A stretch of DNA of 47,135 bases from an uncultured Coriobacteriaceae bacterium (GTDB taxonomy: Bacteria; Actinomycetota; Coriobacteriia; Coriobacteriales; Atopobiaceae), in contig CADBRX010000166.1 of assembly GCA_902797175.1 (NCBI GenBank), positions 1 to 47,135 of the forward strand. The letters run 5' to 3'. Shown one piece after another: positions 21,932-30,633 of this stretch. The translations under genes and the position numbers were made by a program. Each line of letters begins with the position of its first letter. Within the stretch, counting starts at the first letter, position 1. The notes beneath the pieces were generated by a model that worked only from the letters and a program-made list of their open reading frames with translations, was not told the origin of the DNA and ran no database searches.

Positions 21932-22191
21932 GCTGCAAGTATTGTGACGTGAAGCCGCCCAAAGAAGGTCAGCTCAGACTATGCGGATCGTACCCCACGG
22001 GAAAGCCGATCTTTGCAGACCACCACTACCCAAGTCGATACGTGTTCATAGCGCACTTGAATGGTTGCCCCGCAATCCAAAATGAGGACAGATGGGTGCT
22101 TGAGTTCATGGAGAACTTTACGGGCACCTACATCGAAATCAGTCATTGCCCCATGTGCGGGAGCGAACTAGGAATCGAGGTTGACAGATGA
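21928..22191 (+). CDS. zinc-ribbon phage protein
   Basis: The 87-residue protein has CxxC knuckles at both ends (MSCKYCDVKPPKEG; SHCPMCGSELGIEVDR), the layout of a split zinc ribbon with a domain between. The C-terminal ELGIEV echoes the coiled-coil paralogues. GAGGTGG lies before the ATG, which overlaps the upstream stop. Confidence 0.7.
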   Translation: MSCKYCDVKPPKEGQLRLCGSYPTGKPIFADHHYPSRYVFIAHLNGCPAIQNEDRWVLEFMENFTGTYIEISHCPMCGSELGIEVDR

Positions 22192-22469
22192 TTCGGGCTA
22201 TGTGGGTGACAATCGGGGTAGCGTTGTTGGTATGTATCGTCATGTGCTCCATACGCGACTGGCAAGGGGACGAGCAGGCCGCATACGCTTGGGCTGGCGC
22301 GTGCATCGGGTTGGGGCTGGTCGCCCTGCTCATGTACGGGTTCGAGTACGCCCCATGGTGGGAGGTGGTCGACGGTCGGCCCATGACTGAGTTCGAGGGC
22401 CGACCTTGGTACGACGAGCCGGAGCTTCCCGTCGTGTATGACCGACAGCCGCTGGACACGATGGACTGA
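22188..22469 (+). CDS. phage membrane protein with two helices
   Basis: The 93-residue protein has two membrane helices (WVTIGVALLVCIVMCSI, about 6-22; AGACIGLGLVALLMYGF, about 36-52). A cytoplasmic-looking acidic tail with several Trp and Pro residues follows. ATGA overlap upstream; it ends the coupled chain. The function is unknown. Confidence 0.7.
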   Translation: MIRAMWVTIGVALLVCIVMCSIRDWQGDEQAAYAWAGACIGLGLVALLMYGFEYAPWWEVVDGRPMTEFEGRPWYDEPELPVVYDRQPLDTMD

Positions 22470-22480
22470 GCGCGGACGAA

Positions 22481-22532
22481 GCCCCGCAGACGTGCGAAAC
22501 GAGTAATTACCCGTCTCGGACGTTTGCGGGGC
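22481..22532 (+). other. 21-bp imperfect inverted repeat (long RNA hairpin)
   Basis: The arms 22481-22501 and 22512-22532 match in 18 of 21 positions around the loop AGTAATTACC. Several mismatches become G-U or bulges in RNA. No T run follows, so it is not a normal terminator. It lies between the last gene of the coupled chain and the next gene at 22571. Confidence 0.75.
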
Positions 22533-22570
22533 AAAGTGCGCAGAAGAAACAAGCGAGAGAGGTATTCCTG

Positions 22571-22900
22571 ATGCCAAGCAAGAACGTTCAGGACGGCGGC
22601 ATCCTGCTCGCCGACGATTGGAAGCTGTACCCGCTCGATGAGCGCAACTGGGAGCTGTGCCACCTCTGCCCGACCAAGGAGACGCCAGCGACCAAGGCGA
22701 ACGGGACCGCAGGCGTCGTGCGCTGGCAGCGTTGCGGGCGCTTCTACTCGTACAACACGATTGACGAGGCGATGCTCTACGTCATAGACGTGCTCATGAA
22801 GGACGGGTGCAAGGACGATGCCATCGCCCTCGCATCGGCCATGCGCCAGTGGCAGCAGCTCGCCGAGTCCGTCCGCGAGACGGCGAGGTCGCCCAGGTGA
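22571..22900 (+). CDS. DUF5405-like phage protein
   Basis: The 109-residue protein has the block ILLADDWKLYPLDERNWELC near the N-terminus and RWQRCGRFYSYNTIDEAMLY in the middle, then a helical end with AMRQWQQLAESV. I associate this pattern with DUF5405, a small phage family of unknown function. GAGAGAGG lies upstream at a rather long distance from the ATG. Confidence 0.65.
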   Translation: MPSKNVQDGGILLADDWKLYPLDERNWELCHLCPTKETPATKANGTAGVVRWQRCGRFYSYNTIDEAMLYVIDVLMKDGCKDDAIALASAMRQWQQLAESVRETARSPR

Positions 22901-23202
22901 GCGGCAAGGAGCCCGACGCGTTCGTGATACGCGGCAGCGCCGCCGCGATCGAGCGCATGGGCGGGGTCACGGCGAGCAGGCTCTACAATGCCGACCACAA
23001 CGGCGACCTGCCGGGCGAGGTCTGGCTCGCCGACGGCGTGACCATGCGCCGCGTCCGAGCCAGCGTCGGGCCGCACGACGCCCTGCAGCAGGACGCGGAC
23101 GAGTGCGCCGCCACCGCCGTCGGCTCCGTCAGCGGCGAGGCGTGGACGAGGCTCCGCACGCTCGTGGAGGACGCGCTGGCCGCGTCGGGGCGGCGCAAGT
23201 GA
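22897..23202 (+). CDS. small phage protein, possible DNA-binding
   Basis: The 101-residue protein starts with GTG overlapping the upstream stop (GTGA) and begins VSGKEPDAFVIRGSAAAIER. The segment MGGVTASRLYNADHNGDLPG resembles a short helix-turn-helix, but the match is weak. The tail is helical. It ends shortly before the late-regulator-like gene. Confidence 0.55.
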   Translation: MSGKEPDAFVIRGSAAAIERMGGVTASRLYNADHNGDLPGEVWLADGVTMRRVRASVGPHDALQQDADECAATAVGSVSGEAWTRLRTLVEDALAASGRRK

Positions 23203-23225
23203 TACCATCGGGCGCGGGAGGTCGG

Positions 23226-23711
23226 ATGTTTGCGGACGCACGCGAGTTCTTCGAGGCGGCACGCGAGGCGTCGCGTGACGCGGAGCGCATCAAGCGCCAG
23301 CTCGACGCCATGGCCGAGCGCGAGCTCTCGTTGGGTGGCAGCTCCTTCGAGCCGAGGGTGCGCACCTCGCCCAACCCAGGCCGCATGGAGGGCCGCGTGG
23401 TCGCAAAGGTGGACCTCGAGGAACGTCTGCGCGACCGCCAGCGCGACGACTACGACATGCTCGACCTGGCATGCGCCGTGCTCTACGGCACCGACGCCGC
23501 GAGCGGGCTGTGGTCGTTCGTCGGGTGGCCTGCCGACGCCATCTGCCAGCACTACGTAAATGACCTGCCGTGGCCCGTCGTCGCAAAGCTCATGGGCTAC
23601 GAGAAGCGCTACGTCATAGGCAAGGTGCGCAACGCCATGAGCGTATGCGACGAGAAGGTGGACTTCGAGAAGGTGAGGGCCACCTGGAACGAGACACGGA
23701 AAAGCACCTGA
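23226..23711 (+). CDS. late transcription regulator-like protein (ArpU/sigma-70 region 4 type)
   Basis: The 161-residue protein has a basic helical N-terminal half and a C-terminal part with the sigma-4-like pattern. LDLACAVLYG is followed by WPADAICQHYVNDLPWPVVA and KLMGYEKRYVIGKVRNAM, i.e. two helices and a recognition helix. ArpU/RinA-type activators sit just before the packaging genes and switch on late transcription, which is the position here. GGGAGG precedes the ATG at 23226. Role inferred from fold and place. Confidence 0.65.
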   Translation: MFADAREFFEAAREASRDAERIKRQLDAMAERELSLGGSSFEPRVRTSPNPGRMEGRVVAKVDLEERLRDRQRDDYDMLDLACAVLYGTDAASGLWSFVGWPADAICQHYVNDLPWPVVAKLMGYEKRYVIGKVRNAMSVCDEKVDFEKVRATWNETRKST

Positions 23712-23805
23712 AACGACCATTTAGGCCCTACCAGCCACCACCGCCAGTCTGATATGAATATGGTGCCGGACGTGACGGACGCCATGTCGGGTTCCTCTCC
23801 CTGAT

Positions 23806-23827
23806 CCCCTCGGCATCTGCCGGGGGG
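23806..23827 (+). other. hairpin upstream of the late operon
   Basis: CCCCTCGGC pairs with GCCGGGGGG (one G-T pair) around ATCT. The T run is weak (CGCGTTTAG), so it may be an inefficient terminator or a pause site between the regulator and the late genes. Confidence 0.4.
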
Positions 23828-23851
23828 ACTCGCGTTTAGATGGGGGGTCAC

Positions 23852-24649
23852 ATGGACCTTGGATTCGACTTCGGGGACATCGGTTTCGACCTGAGCCTCG
23901 ACTTTGACAGCCTGGCATCCATGGACGTTTCGGAGGAGCCGGACGAGGGCTCCATCGAGGGGCGGGTGTGGTCGCGTCCGTTGGTGAGGGCGCCCAAGCT
24001 GGTGGCATACGAGCACGCACGCGAGATGGCCCGCGAGATGGTTATCGACAACCAGACGGAGACCTTCGCCTTCGTCTCCGGCAACTTCGTCTTCGGCGAC
24101 CTGCTCGAGGCTCTCGTGGACGAGCGGAAGCTGGGAATACGCAAGCTCGCCATCCACACGCTCTCGCTCAACGAGGAGAACATCGACTCCATCCGCAACG
24201 TGCTCGAGATGACGCCCGTCGAGAGGCTCGACGTCATCCTCTCCACGTATTGGTACGCGCACGAGATCAAGACTGGACTGGTGGCCTACCTCTTTGACCA
24301 GCTTGACCTCGATGACCTCGAGCTGCGCGTGGCGTTTGCCGGCACCCACAGCAAGGTCATCACGCTCGAGACGCCCAAGGGCAACGTGCTCACCATCCAT
24401 GGAAGCGCGAACCTGCGCTCGAGCGGAAACGTCGAGCAGCTGCACATCTCGCCCGACAGGGGCCTGTACGACTTCTGCGAGGACATGAACCGGCGCATCC
24501 TGGACGCCTACGACGTGCTCAACCAAGGCAACAGGAAGCGAAAGAAGACCGTGAGGAGGGCTGCGCTATGGCAAGCAATGACAAGTACGCCCGAAACGAC
24601 CAGCGAGGACGCAGGAGCAGCGGCGACACCGCACGCAACCGCCGAGTGA
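23852..24649 (+). CDS. phospholipase-D-fold-like phage protein upstream of terminase
   Basis: The 265-residue protein has an acidic start (DLGFDFGDIGFDLSLDFD) and then a Rossmann-like part (FAFVSGNFVFGDLLEALVDE, RLDVILSTYWYAHEIKTG). HSKVITLETPKG with GSANLRSSGN resembles a single HxK...GSxN motif of the PLD superfamily. Proteins of this kind occur before terminase genes in several phages; whether this one is a nuclease or only DNA-binding is open. A GGGGGG run precedes the ATG; a start four codons earlier at 23840 is also possible. Confidence 0.6.
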   Translation: MDLGFDFGDIGFDLSLDFDSLASMDVSEEPDEGSIEGRVWSRPLVRAPKLVAYEHAREMAREMVIDNQTETFAFVSGNFVFGDLLEALVDERKLGIRKLAIHTLSLNEENIDSIRNVLEMTPVERLDVILSTYWYAHEIKTGLVAYLFDQLDLDDLELRVAFAGTHSKVITLETPKGNVLTIHGSANLRSSGNVEQLHISPDRGLYDFCEDMNRRILDAYDVLNQGNRKRKKTVRRAALWQAMTSTPETTSEDAGAAATPHATAE

Positions 24650-24729
24650 GCCGTGCCGAGACCACGCGCGACCGCGGGGGCCGCACCGCACGCACCAGCT
24701 CCGCGAGCGTCTACGACCTTCCGTTCTAA
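24568..24729 (+). CDS. small basic protein overlapping the PLD-like gene
   Basis: A 53-residue peptide begins MASNDKYARNDQRGRRSSGD and ends SVYDLPF, with about 14 arginines. AGGAGG lies 8 bases before the ATG. It starts 82 bases inside the preceding gene in another frame and ends 3 bases before the small terminase gene. The tight spacing and strong ribosome site argue that it is real. DNA binding is plausible from its charge. Confidence 0.6.
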   Translation: MASNDKYARNDQRGRRSSGDTARNRRVSRAETTRDRGGRTARTSSASVYDLPF

Positions 24730-24732
24730 GCC

Positions 24733-25212
24733 ATGGCCAAGGGCAAGTACCAGCAATGGCTCGAGCCCGAGAACCTGCTGCGCATCACGAACTGGGCAGC
24801 TAACGGCTGCACCTACTCGGAGCTGGCCAAGAACATGGGCATAGGCGAGCGCACGCTCTACGACTGGCTGGAGAAGCACCCGCAGATTCTGCAGGCCATA
24901 AAAGAAGGCTTGTCGCTCTCGTGCCAGGCAGTCGAGAACGCCCTTTTCAAGCGTGCGACTGGCTACGACGTCGAGGACGTTGACGAGATCCAGGAGTTCA
25001 AGGGCGAGCTGCGCGACGGCAAGCCGGCCAACGGCACCGTGACGAAGCGCGAGGCGCGCAAGACGCGCCACATCCCGCCCGACACGGGCGCGATCATCTT
25101 CTACCTCAAGAACCGCATGGGCGAGCGCTACACGGATCGCCGCGTGGTGGAGACACCCAACGCGGCACCAACCGTCGTGCTCGGGGTCAAGCCTGGGAGG
25201 GCCGATGGCTGA
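24733..25212 (+). CDS. terS: terminase small subunit
   Basis: The 159-residue protein has an N-terminal helix-turn-helix for packaging-site recognition (GCTYSELAKNMGIGERTLYD, WLEKHPQIL). A central helical region follows (CQAVENALFKRATGYDVEDV), with AIIFYLKNRMGERYTDRRVV near the end, all standard for this family. It overlaps the large subunit gene by 8 bases. It selects phage DNA and hands it to the large subunit motor. Confidence 0.9.
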   Translation: MAKGKYQQWLEPENLLRITNWAANGCTYSELAKNMGIGERTLYDWLEKHPQILQAIKEGLSLSCQAVENALFKRATGYDVEDVDEIQEFKGELRDGKPANGTVTKREARKTRHIPPDTGAIIFYLKNRMGERYTDRRVVETPNAAPTVVLGVKPGRADG

Positions 25213-26488
25213 GTGCATCACAGCTGCGGACCTCTGCATCAGCAAATTCCACCGCATCCTGGCCGACGTCTTCGCGGAGGACGGGCACAGCGAGTACTGG
25301 ATGAAGGGCGGACGCGGCTCGACCAAGTCGTCCTTCATCAGCCTTTGCATCGTGCTGCTCATGGTGACGTACAAGTACGTCAACGCCACCGTCTGCCGCC
25401 GCGTCTCCGCGACGCTGCGCAACACCGTGTTCAACCAGATGCTTTGGGCGATTGGCGAGCTGGGGCTCTCCGACCACTTCAAGGCCACCGTCTCGCCGAT
25501 GGAGATCACCTACGTGTCCACGGGGCAGAAGATCGTCTTCATCGGCCTCGACGACCCGACCAAGGTCAAGGGCACCGTGTTCACGACGGGCTATGGCGCC
25601 GTGCAGTGGTTCGAGGAGGTGGACCAGCTCGACGGTTGGGACCAGGTATCGAGCGTGCTGCGCACCCTGCGCCGTGGCGGCGATAGGTTCTGGACGTTCT
25701 ACAGCTACAACCCACCCATGACGATGTGGTCATGGGTGAACACCAAGGCGCTCGAGATGGAGCGCAAGGGCTCGTGCCTGGTGGACCACTCCACCTACCT
25801 CGACGTCATCGAGGAGCACCCCGACTGGCTGGGCGCCGCGTTCATCGAGGACGCGGAGTATGAGCGCGACGAGCACCCGCGGCACTACCAGTGGGAGTTC
25901 CTGGGCGAGGTCACGGGCACGGGCGGCACCGTGTTCGAGAACCTGCGCGAGGTGCACCTCACCGACGCGGAGATCCGCACGTTCGACAACCCGCGCAATG
26001 GCATCGACTGGGGCTGGTTCCCCGACCCGTGGCGCTTTGTGCGCTGCGAGTGGCAGCCAGGGCGCCGCCGCCTCGTCATCTTCGACGAGCGCAGCGCCAA
26101 CAAGACCACGCCCGAGCAGACGGCTCGCATGGCCATGGAGGCCCTCACCTACGCAGACCGCGAGGGCGGCGAGGCGTACTACCACGCGCAGCGGATACTC
26201 TGCGACGACGCAAACCCCGCCGACATCGCGGTGTACAGGCGCGAGGGCGTGAAGGCGAGCGCCGCGGGCAAGGGCAACATGCGCAAGGCGAGCTACCAAT
26301 GGCTCGCGGGCCTACGTGAGATCGCGATAGACCCCGCACGCTGCCCGCTCACGTGGCAGGAGTTCGCGCTCTGCGAGTACGAGCGCGACCGCGACGGCAA
26401 CTGGATCGACGACTACCCGGACGGCAACGACCATTCCATAGACGCCGTGCGCTACGCGATGATGCGCGAGGTGGTGAACGGCAGATAA
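25205..26488 (+). CDS. terL: terminase large subunit
   Basis: The 427-residue packaging motor has Walker A GGRGSTKSS near residues 36-44. QWFEEVDQLD carries the Walker B acidic residues and TFYSYNPP the coupling motif. The nuclease domain has aspartates in GIDWGWFPDP, ILCDDANPADI and DGNDHSIDAVRYAM. This is the PBSX/Terminase_3 type. Length is normal. GGGAGG precedes the ATG. It cuts concatemers and pumps DNA through the portal encoded next. Confidence 0.95.
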   Translation: MAECITAADLCISKFHRILADVFAEDGHSEYWMKGGRGSTKSSFISLCIVLLMVTYKYVNATVCRRVSATLRNTVFNQMLWAIGELGLSDHFKATVSPMEITYVSTGQKIVFIGLDDPTKVKGTVFTTGYGAVQWFEEVDQLDGWDQVSSVLRTLRRGGDRFWTFYSYNPPMTMWSWVNTKALEMERKGSCLVDHSTYLDVIEEHPDWLGAAFIEDAEYERDEHPRHYQWEFLGEVTGTGGTVFENLREVHLTDAEIRTFDNPRNGIDWGWFPDPWRFVRCEWQPGRRRLVIFDERSANKTTPEQTARMAMEALTYADREGGEAYYHAQRILCDDANPADIAVYRREGVKASAAGKGNMRKASYQWLAGLREIAIDPARCPLTWQEFALCEYERDRDGNWIDDYPDGNDHSIDAVRYAMMREVVNGR

Positions 26489-26500
26489 GGAGAGCAACCA

Positions 26501-27919
26501 ATGGCCACCAACAACGCGGCAAACATACCGTCCGTCGTGCTCGAGGCGCTCAAGACGATGGGCTATACGCCCGACACGTCAATGGCCGCGAGCATCGCCG
26601 AGTGGTGGTCGTGGTACGTTGCCGAGGACGAGTGGTACGACCACTCCGAGACGGTGGACGGGCACTCAGTGCAGGTGCGCCGACTCACGCTCCACCCCGC
26701 TCGCCGCGTCTGCGAGGAGTGGGCAGAGAGCATCCTCGACGATGACGGCACCAAGATCGGCACCGATGACAAGAGCGTGACGGAGATGCTCGGCAAGTGG
26801 GCAAGCTCCACCTGCTTCATCCCCGTCGCGCAGAAGTGCATCGGCCGTGCCTTCGGCGTGGGCACAGGCGCCCTCGCGCTGTGGTTCGACGTCCGCCCCA
26901 CCAGCGACGGAAGCACCGAGGTCGCCATCAGGGCCCGCCGCTACGACGCACGCATGGTCGTGCCGCTCTCGTGGGACGATGACGGCATCACCGACTGCGC
27001 CTTCGTCACCAGAGCCTACGTAGACGGCCACGAGGTTCACCAGATGCAGGTCCACGAGCTCAGCGACGAGACGGGCACCTACCACGTGCTCACCCGCCTG
27101 TTCGACGTCAAGGAGAGCCGTGAGATCACGAGCGACTCGCTCATCGCCGACTTCGACACCACGAGCGACCGCCCGACCTTCGCCATCCTGCGCCCCGCGC
27201 TGGACAACGTAAGGGCAGACGGCACATACATGGGCCAGTCGGTGTTCGCCGACGCCATCGACGCCATCAAGGGCGTGGACAGCTCATACGACTCGCTCAT
27301 GCGGGAGATCGACGCCACCAAGGTCAAGATCTTCATGAGCGACGAACTCTTCGACATGCAGACGGACAAGGACGGGAGCTACCGCCCCATCCCCATGTCG
27401 CCCGAGAACACGGTCATCCGAAAGGTGAGCGACGCAGGCATCGACCACATGTACGAGGTCTACTCCCCCGCCATCCGCTCCGACCAGATCATCAAGGCGC
27501 TCAACGCGGCGCTCTCGCAGCTCGGGAGCCTGACGGGCTTCGGCCCCGACTACTTCCGCTTCGACAAGACCGCGGGCCTGCGCACAGCGACCGAGGTCTC
27601 CTCCGACAACTCGCGCTTCATGCGCACCATCCGCAAGCACGAGAACGAACTGCGCCCCCAGCTCGAGGGACTGCTCTCCGCCCTGCTCTTGTGCCAACGC
27701 GAGCTCAACGGATGGCCCGTGCCCAAGGAGTGCGGAGTCACCATCGACTTCGACGACTCCATCATCCAGGACACGCCAGCCGAGAAGGCGCAGATGCTCG
27801 CGGAGGTTGCCGCAGGAGTCGTCCCGTCGTGGATGTACCTCGAGCGCTTCTACGCCATGGGCGAGGAAGAGGCCAAGGCCCTCTCGGCAGACCCCGAGGT
27901 GCTGGATCTGGGGGCGTAG
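26501..27919 (+). CDS. portal protein (SPP1 gp6-like)
   Basis: The 472-residue protein follows the SPP1 gp6 family layout. An N-terminal part has RRVCEEWAESILDDDGTKIG, the clip and stem lie in the middle, and the C-terminal YFRFDKTAGLRTATEVSSDN and RKHENELRPQLEGLLSALL form the crown-side helix. It forms the ring at one capsid vertex through which the terminase packages DNA. AAGGAG precedes the ATG. Confidence 0.9.
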   Translation: MATNNAANIPSVVLEALKTMGYTPDTSMAASIAEWWSWYVAEDEWYDHSETVDGHSVQVRRLTLHPARRVCEEWAESILDDDGTKIGTDDKSVTEMLGKWASSTCFIPVAQKCIGRAFGVGTGALALWFDVRPTSDGSTEVAIRARRYDARMVVPLSWDDDGITDCAFVTRAYVDGHEVHQMQVHELSDETGTYHVLTRLFDVKESREITSDSLIADFDTTSDRPTFAILRPALDNVRADGTYMGQSVFADAIDAIKGVDSSYDSLMREIDATKVKIFMSDELFDMQTDKDGSYRPIPMSPENTVIRKVSDAGIDHMYEVYSPAIRSDQIIKALNAALSQLGSLTGFGPDYFRFDKTAGLRTATEVSSDNSRFMRTIRKHENELRPQLEGLLSALLLCQRELNGWPVPKECGVTIDFDDSIIQDTPAEKAQMLAEVAAGVVPSWMYLERFYAMGEEEAKALSADPEVLDLGA

Positions 27920-27922
27920 GCC

Positions 27923-29107
27923 ATGCTGGACCCCGACTACCTCGAGCAGGCGGGAGACCTCGTGGGCGCCGTCTACTCGGAGATAGAGGCCGAGATGGTC
28001 GCCTACCTCGTGGACGCCATGCTCAAGGGCGACGTCTCGGAGTGGCGCGCCCAGTGGGCGCTCAGGTCGTTCTCCCAGTGGGACGCGGCAAGGCTCCGTG
28101 CCATTGTGCAAAGGCACAAGAACGACGTTAGCCGCGCCGTGCTCCTCGAGGTCGAGGACGCAATGCGCAGGAGCGACGAGGCGGACCTCGCCGCCATCAA
28201 GGCGGCGCTGGGCGTGGAGCTCCCATCCATCACCTCGCAGGAGGTGGCCAGCGTCGTGCGCACCGTCACCGAGATGCTCGAGCGTGACAACGTGGCCATG
28301 ACGATGGGAGCGACCCAGGCGTTCTACCGAGAGAGCACATGGGCCGTCACGCAGGTCGGCACGGGTGCCATGTCGACGGCCGAGGCCATGCGGCGCGCAA
28401 CGCGGCAGCTCGCGCGCCAGGGCATCGACGTCATCCAGTACAAGGACCCCACGACGGGAGACCTCACCGCGAAGAGCAAGGCAGACGTCGCGGTGCGCCG
28501 CCACGTGCGCTCGCAGCTCAGCCAGGCGTGCGCAACCCGCTCGCTGCAGCTGTGCGACGAGAGCGGCTGCGGCTTCGTGGAGGTGTCCAGCCACGTCGGC
28601 GCCCGACCGAGCCACCAGGACTGGGAGGGGCAATGCTACTCGCTCCATGGCGAGGTGACGGTGGACGGCAAGACCTACGCCGACTTCTGGGACGCGACGG
28701 GCTACAACGGCGTCTCGGGAGACCATGCGGCGCTGGGAGACAGGCTGTGCGGCGTCAACTGCCGCCACCAGTTCGGGCCGTGGGCGCCAGGCATGCCCCA
28801 CGCGTTCCACCCACGCCCACGCCATCCGAGCGGCAAGTCGAGCGAGGAGGTTTACAAGCTCACGCAGCGCCAGCGTGCCCTCGAGAGGGCCGTGCGTGAC
28901 TCGAAGCGCGAGTACCAGGCGGCGCGCAAGGCATACGAGCTGCAGCGCACACCCGAATCGCTGAGGGACGCGGCAAAGGCCAAGTCGCTCATGCAGTCAC
29001 GCCAGCAACGCCTGCTCGACCACATCAGCGAGAACAGCGACGTGCTCACGCGAGACGTGCAGCGCGAGTGGGCAGGAGACATGCCCAAGACCAGGCTAGG
29101 AAGCTAG
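27923..29107 (+). CDS. minor capsid protein (Phage_min_cap2 type)
   Basis: The 394-residue protein begins MLDPDYLEQAGDLVGAVYSE, typical of phage minor capsid 2 proteins. RHVRSQLSQACATRSLQLCD, FVEVSSHVGARPSHQDWEG and GDRLCGVNCRHQFGPWAPGM form the conserved His/Cys-rich core that resembles the SPP1 gp7/MuF domain. The tail is a long coiled coil (LERAVRDSKREYQAARKAYE). It sits beside the portal and probably enters the prohead with it. Confidence 0.9.
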   Translation: MLDPDYLEQAGDLVGAVYSEIEAEMVAYLVDAMLKGDVSEWRAQWALRSFSQWDAARLRAIVQRHKNDVSRAVLLEVEDAMRRSDEADLAAIKAALGVELPSITSQEVASVVRTVTEMLERDNVAMTMGATQAFYRESTWAVTQVGTGAMSTAEAMRRATRQLARQGIDVIQYKDPTTGDLTAKSKADVAVRRHVRSQLSQACATRSLQLCDESGCGFVEVSSHVGARPSHQDWEGQCYSLHGEVTVDGKTYADFWDATGYNGVSGDHAALGDRLCGVNCRHQFGPWAPGMPHAFHPRPRHPSGKSSEEVYKLTQRQRALERAVRDSKREYQAARKAYELQRTPESLRDAAKAKSLMQSRQQRLLDHISENSDVLTRDVQREWAGDMPKTRLGS

Positions 29108-29121
29108 CAGACCACATCACG

Positions 29122-29142
29122 GGCCCCGCAAGGGGCCTTTTT
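29122..29142 (+). terminator. intrinsic terminator within the head operon
   Basis: GGCCCC pairs with GGGGCC around GCAA, followed by five T residues. A second hairpin GCGGGG/CCCCGC follows at 29154-29169. It separates packaging genes from the scaffold and capsid genes and may set their expression ratio; no promoter was located between them. Confidence 0.85.
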
Positions 29143-29253
29143 CATGGCGATTCGCGGGGTGCGCCCCGCCTACGCATACGCCCGGCCAGCGCAGAAGGGC
29201 CGACCGAGACGCGGAGTGAACCGCGCAGACAAACCCCGGAGAAAGGAAAGGTC

Positions 29254-29775
29254 ATGGCAGAGACCAACGAGGGAAACACGACAGAGACCACCGAGCCCAC
29301 AGGCGAGGGCACCAACACGACCCCCACCGAGCCGACCACTCAGGGCGGCGAGCAGCTCATCGACAAGCACGGCGAGCCCGCCATCTCCAAGGGCCGCTAC
29401 GAGCGCGAGATGAAGTCGAAGGATGACGAGATCGCGGCGCTCAAGGCTCAGCTCGAGGAGGCGGGCAAGAAGGCCGAGACGGGTGCGGACGCGCTCAAGC
29501 GCGTCGAGGCTCTCGAAGCCCAGCTCGCCGACGAGAAGGTCACGCATGCGCTCGACGCCGAGGGATGCGTCAACGCCAAGGCGGCGAAGGCGCTGCTCGA
29601 CGACTACAAGGGCGACATCGCCGCGCTCAAGGCCGATTGCCCCTACCTCTTCTACCAGACCCAGACAGGCTCCACGGGCTTTCGCCCGAACGGGGCACCG
29701 ACGCTCACGTCCGAGGACCTCAAGGCTCGAGCCAAGGCCGCGGCCGAGGGCAAGCTACCAACCATCAGGAGGTAA
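29254..29775 (+). CDS. capsid scaffolding protein
   Basis: The 173-residue protein has a disordered acidic Thr-rich head (NTTETTEPTGEGTNTTPTEP) and a coiled coil (YEREMKSKDDEIAALKAQLE). A basic C-terminal helix (TSEDLKARAKAAAEGKLP) suited to touching capsid follows. Gene order, directly before the major capsid gene, fits. The ATG at 29254 has an AAAGGAAAGG site; frames further upstream cross the terminator. Confidence 0.85.
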   Translation: MAETNEGNTTETTEPTGEGTNTTPTEPTTQGGEQLIDKHGEPAISKGRYEREMKSKDDEIAALKAQLEEAGKKAETGADALKRVEALEAQLADEKVTHALDAEGCVNAKAAKALLDDYKGDIAALKADCPYLFYQTQTGSTGFRPNGAPTLTSEDLKARAKAAAEGKLPTIRR

Positions 29776-29778
29776 GAA

Positions 29779-30630
29779 ATGCCCAATTCCATCAACTTCC
29801 CCAAGGAGTACCTCGAGACCATCGACGAGCAGCTCATGGGCCAGACGTTCGCCGCTCGCTACCAGACCGGCGGCGAGGAGTTCGCGGGCAACCGCACCGT
29901 GCTCGTACCTGAGATCTCCTTCCCCAACCAGGAGACGCCGAACGACTACGACTCCTTCGCGACCAAGAACGACATCGCGCTCAAGTACACCGCCTACACC
30001 CTCCCCTACGACAAGCAGGAGGTCTTCCAGGTCGACGCTGTTGATGACATCGACACAGCGGGCCTGCTCACCGTCAACGCAGCCACGCAGTACGACCGCA
30101 CCGTCTTCGCACCGTGGCTGGACAAGCAGTTCTTCGCTGACGTCAAGGCCATGGCGGGCGGTGCCCAGGGCACTGCCGCGGCGCTCACCAACAGCAACAT
30201 CAAGAAGGCATTCCGCGACCTTCGCTCCCACCTGCGCAAGAGCGGCCTCGCCGGCGGCGACGTCTACCTGAGCTCCACGGCCGTCGCCGCGCTCGAGGAC
30301 GCCACGAACCGCGAATGGAGCAACGAGGGCACCATCACCGACTCCATCGGTCGCTACAACGACTTCGAGCTCTTCGAGGACGCTGGCGGGCGCCTGCCCG
30401 ACGGCATCGACATGCTCGTGATCTCCGGTGGCATCCAGACCGTCCGCTACGTCGTGAAGCGCGCCGTCACCTACACGTTCGCACCCGGCGACCACACCGA
30501 GGGCGACAACTGGCTCACCCAGATCCGCCGCGTCTTCGGCATCGTGGGCCTGCGCAACAAGCGCCCGGGCATCTATGTCGCCGGCGCGAACGCCGCCAAT
30601 GGCAGCGCGCTCCCCTACGACGGGGAGTAG
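29779..30630 (+). CDS. major capsid protein (HK97 fold)
   Basis: The 283-residue protein begins MPNSINFPKEYLETIDEQLM and has the spine helix region (VFAPWLDKQFFADVKAMAGG, IKKAFRDLRSHLRKSGLAGG). The closing beta segment YTFAPGDHTEGDNWLTQIRR with GIVGLRNKRPGIYVA is typical of the family. Only 3 bases separate it from the scaffold gene; AGGAGG precedes the ATG. It forms the icosahedral shell. Confidence 0.92.
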   Translation: MPNSINFPKEYLETIDEQLMGQTFAARYQTGGEEFAGNRTVLVPEISFPNQETPNDYDSFATKNDIALKYTAYTLPYDKQEVFQVDAVDDIDTAGLLTVNAATQYDRTVFAPWLDKQFFADVKAMAGGAQGTAAALTNSNIKKAFRDLRSHLRKSGLAGGDVYLSSTAVAALEDATNREWSNEGTITDSIGRYNDFELFEDAGGRLPDGIDMLVISGGIQTVRYVVKRAVTYTFAPGDHTEGDNWLTQIRRVFGIVGLRNKRPGIYVAGANAANGSALPYDGE

Positions 30631-30633
30631 GCC

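Noticed and set aside
27284..28825. A 513-codon minus-strand frame
   Set aside because: It lies antisense to portal and minor capsid genes whose identity is clear.
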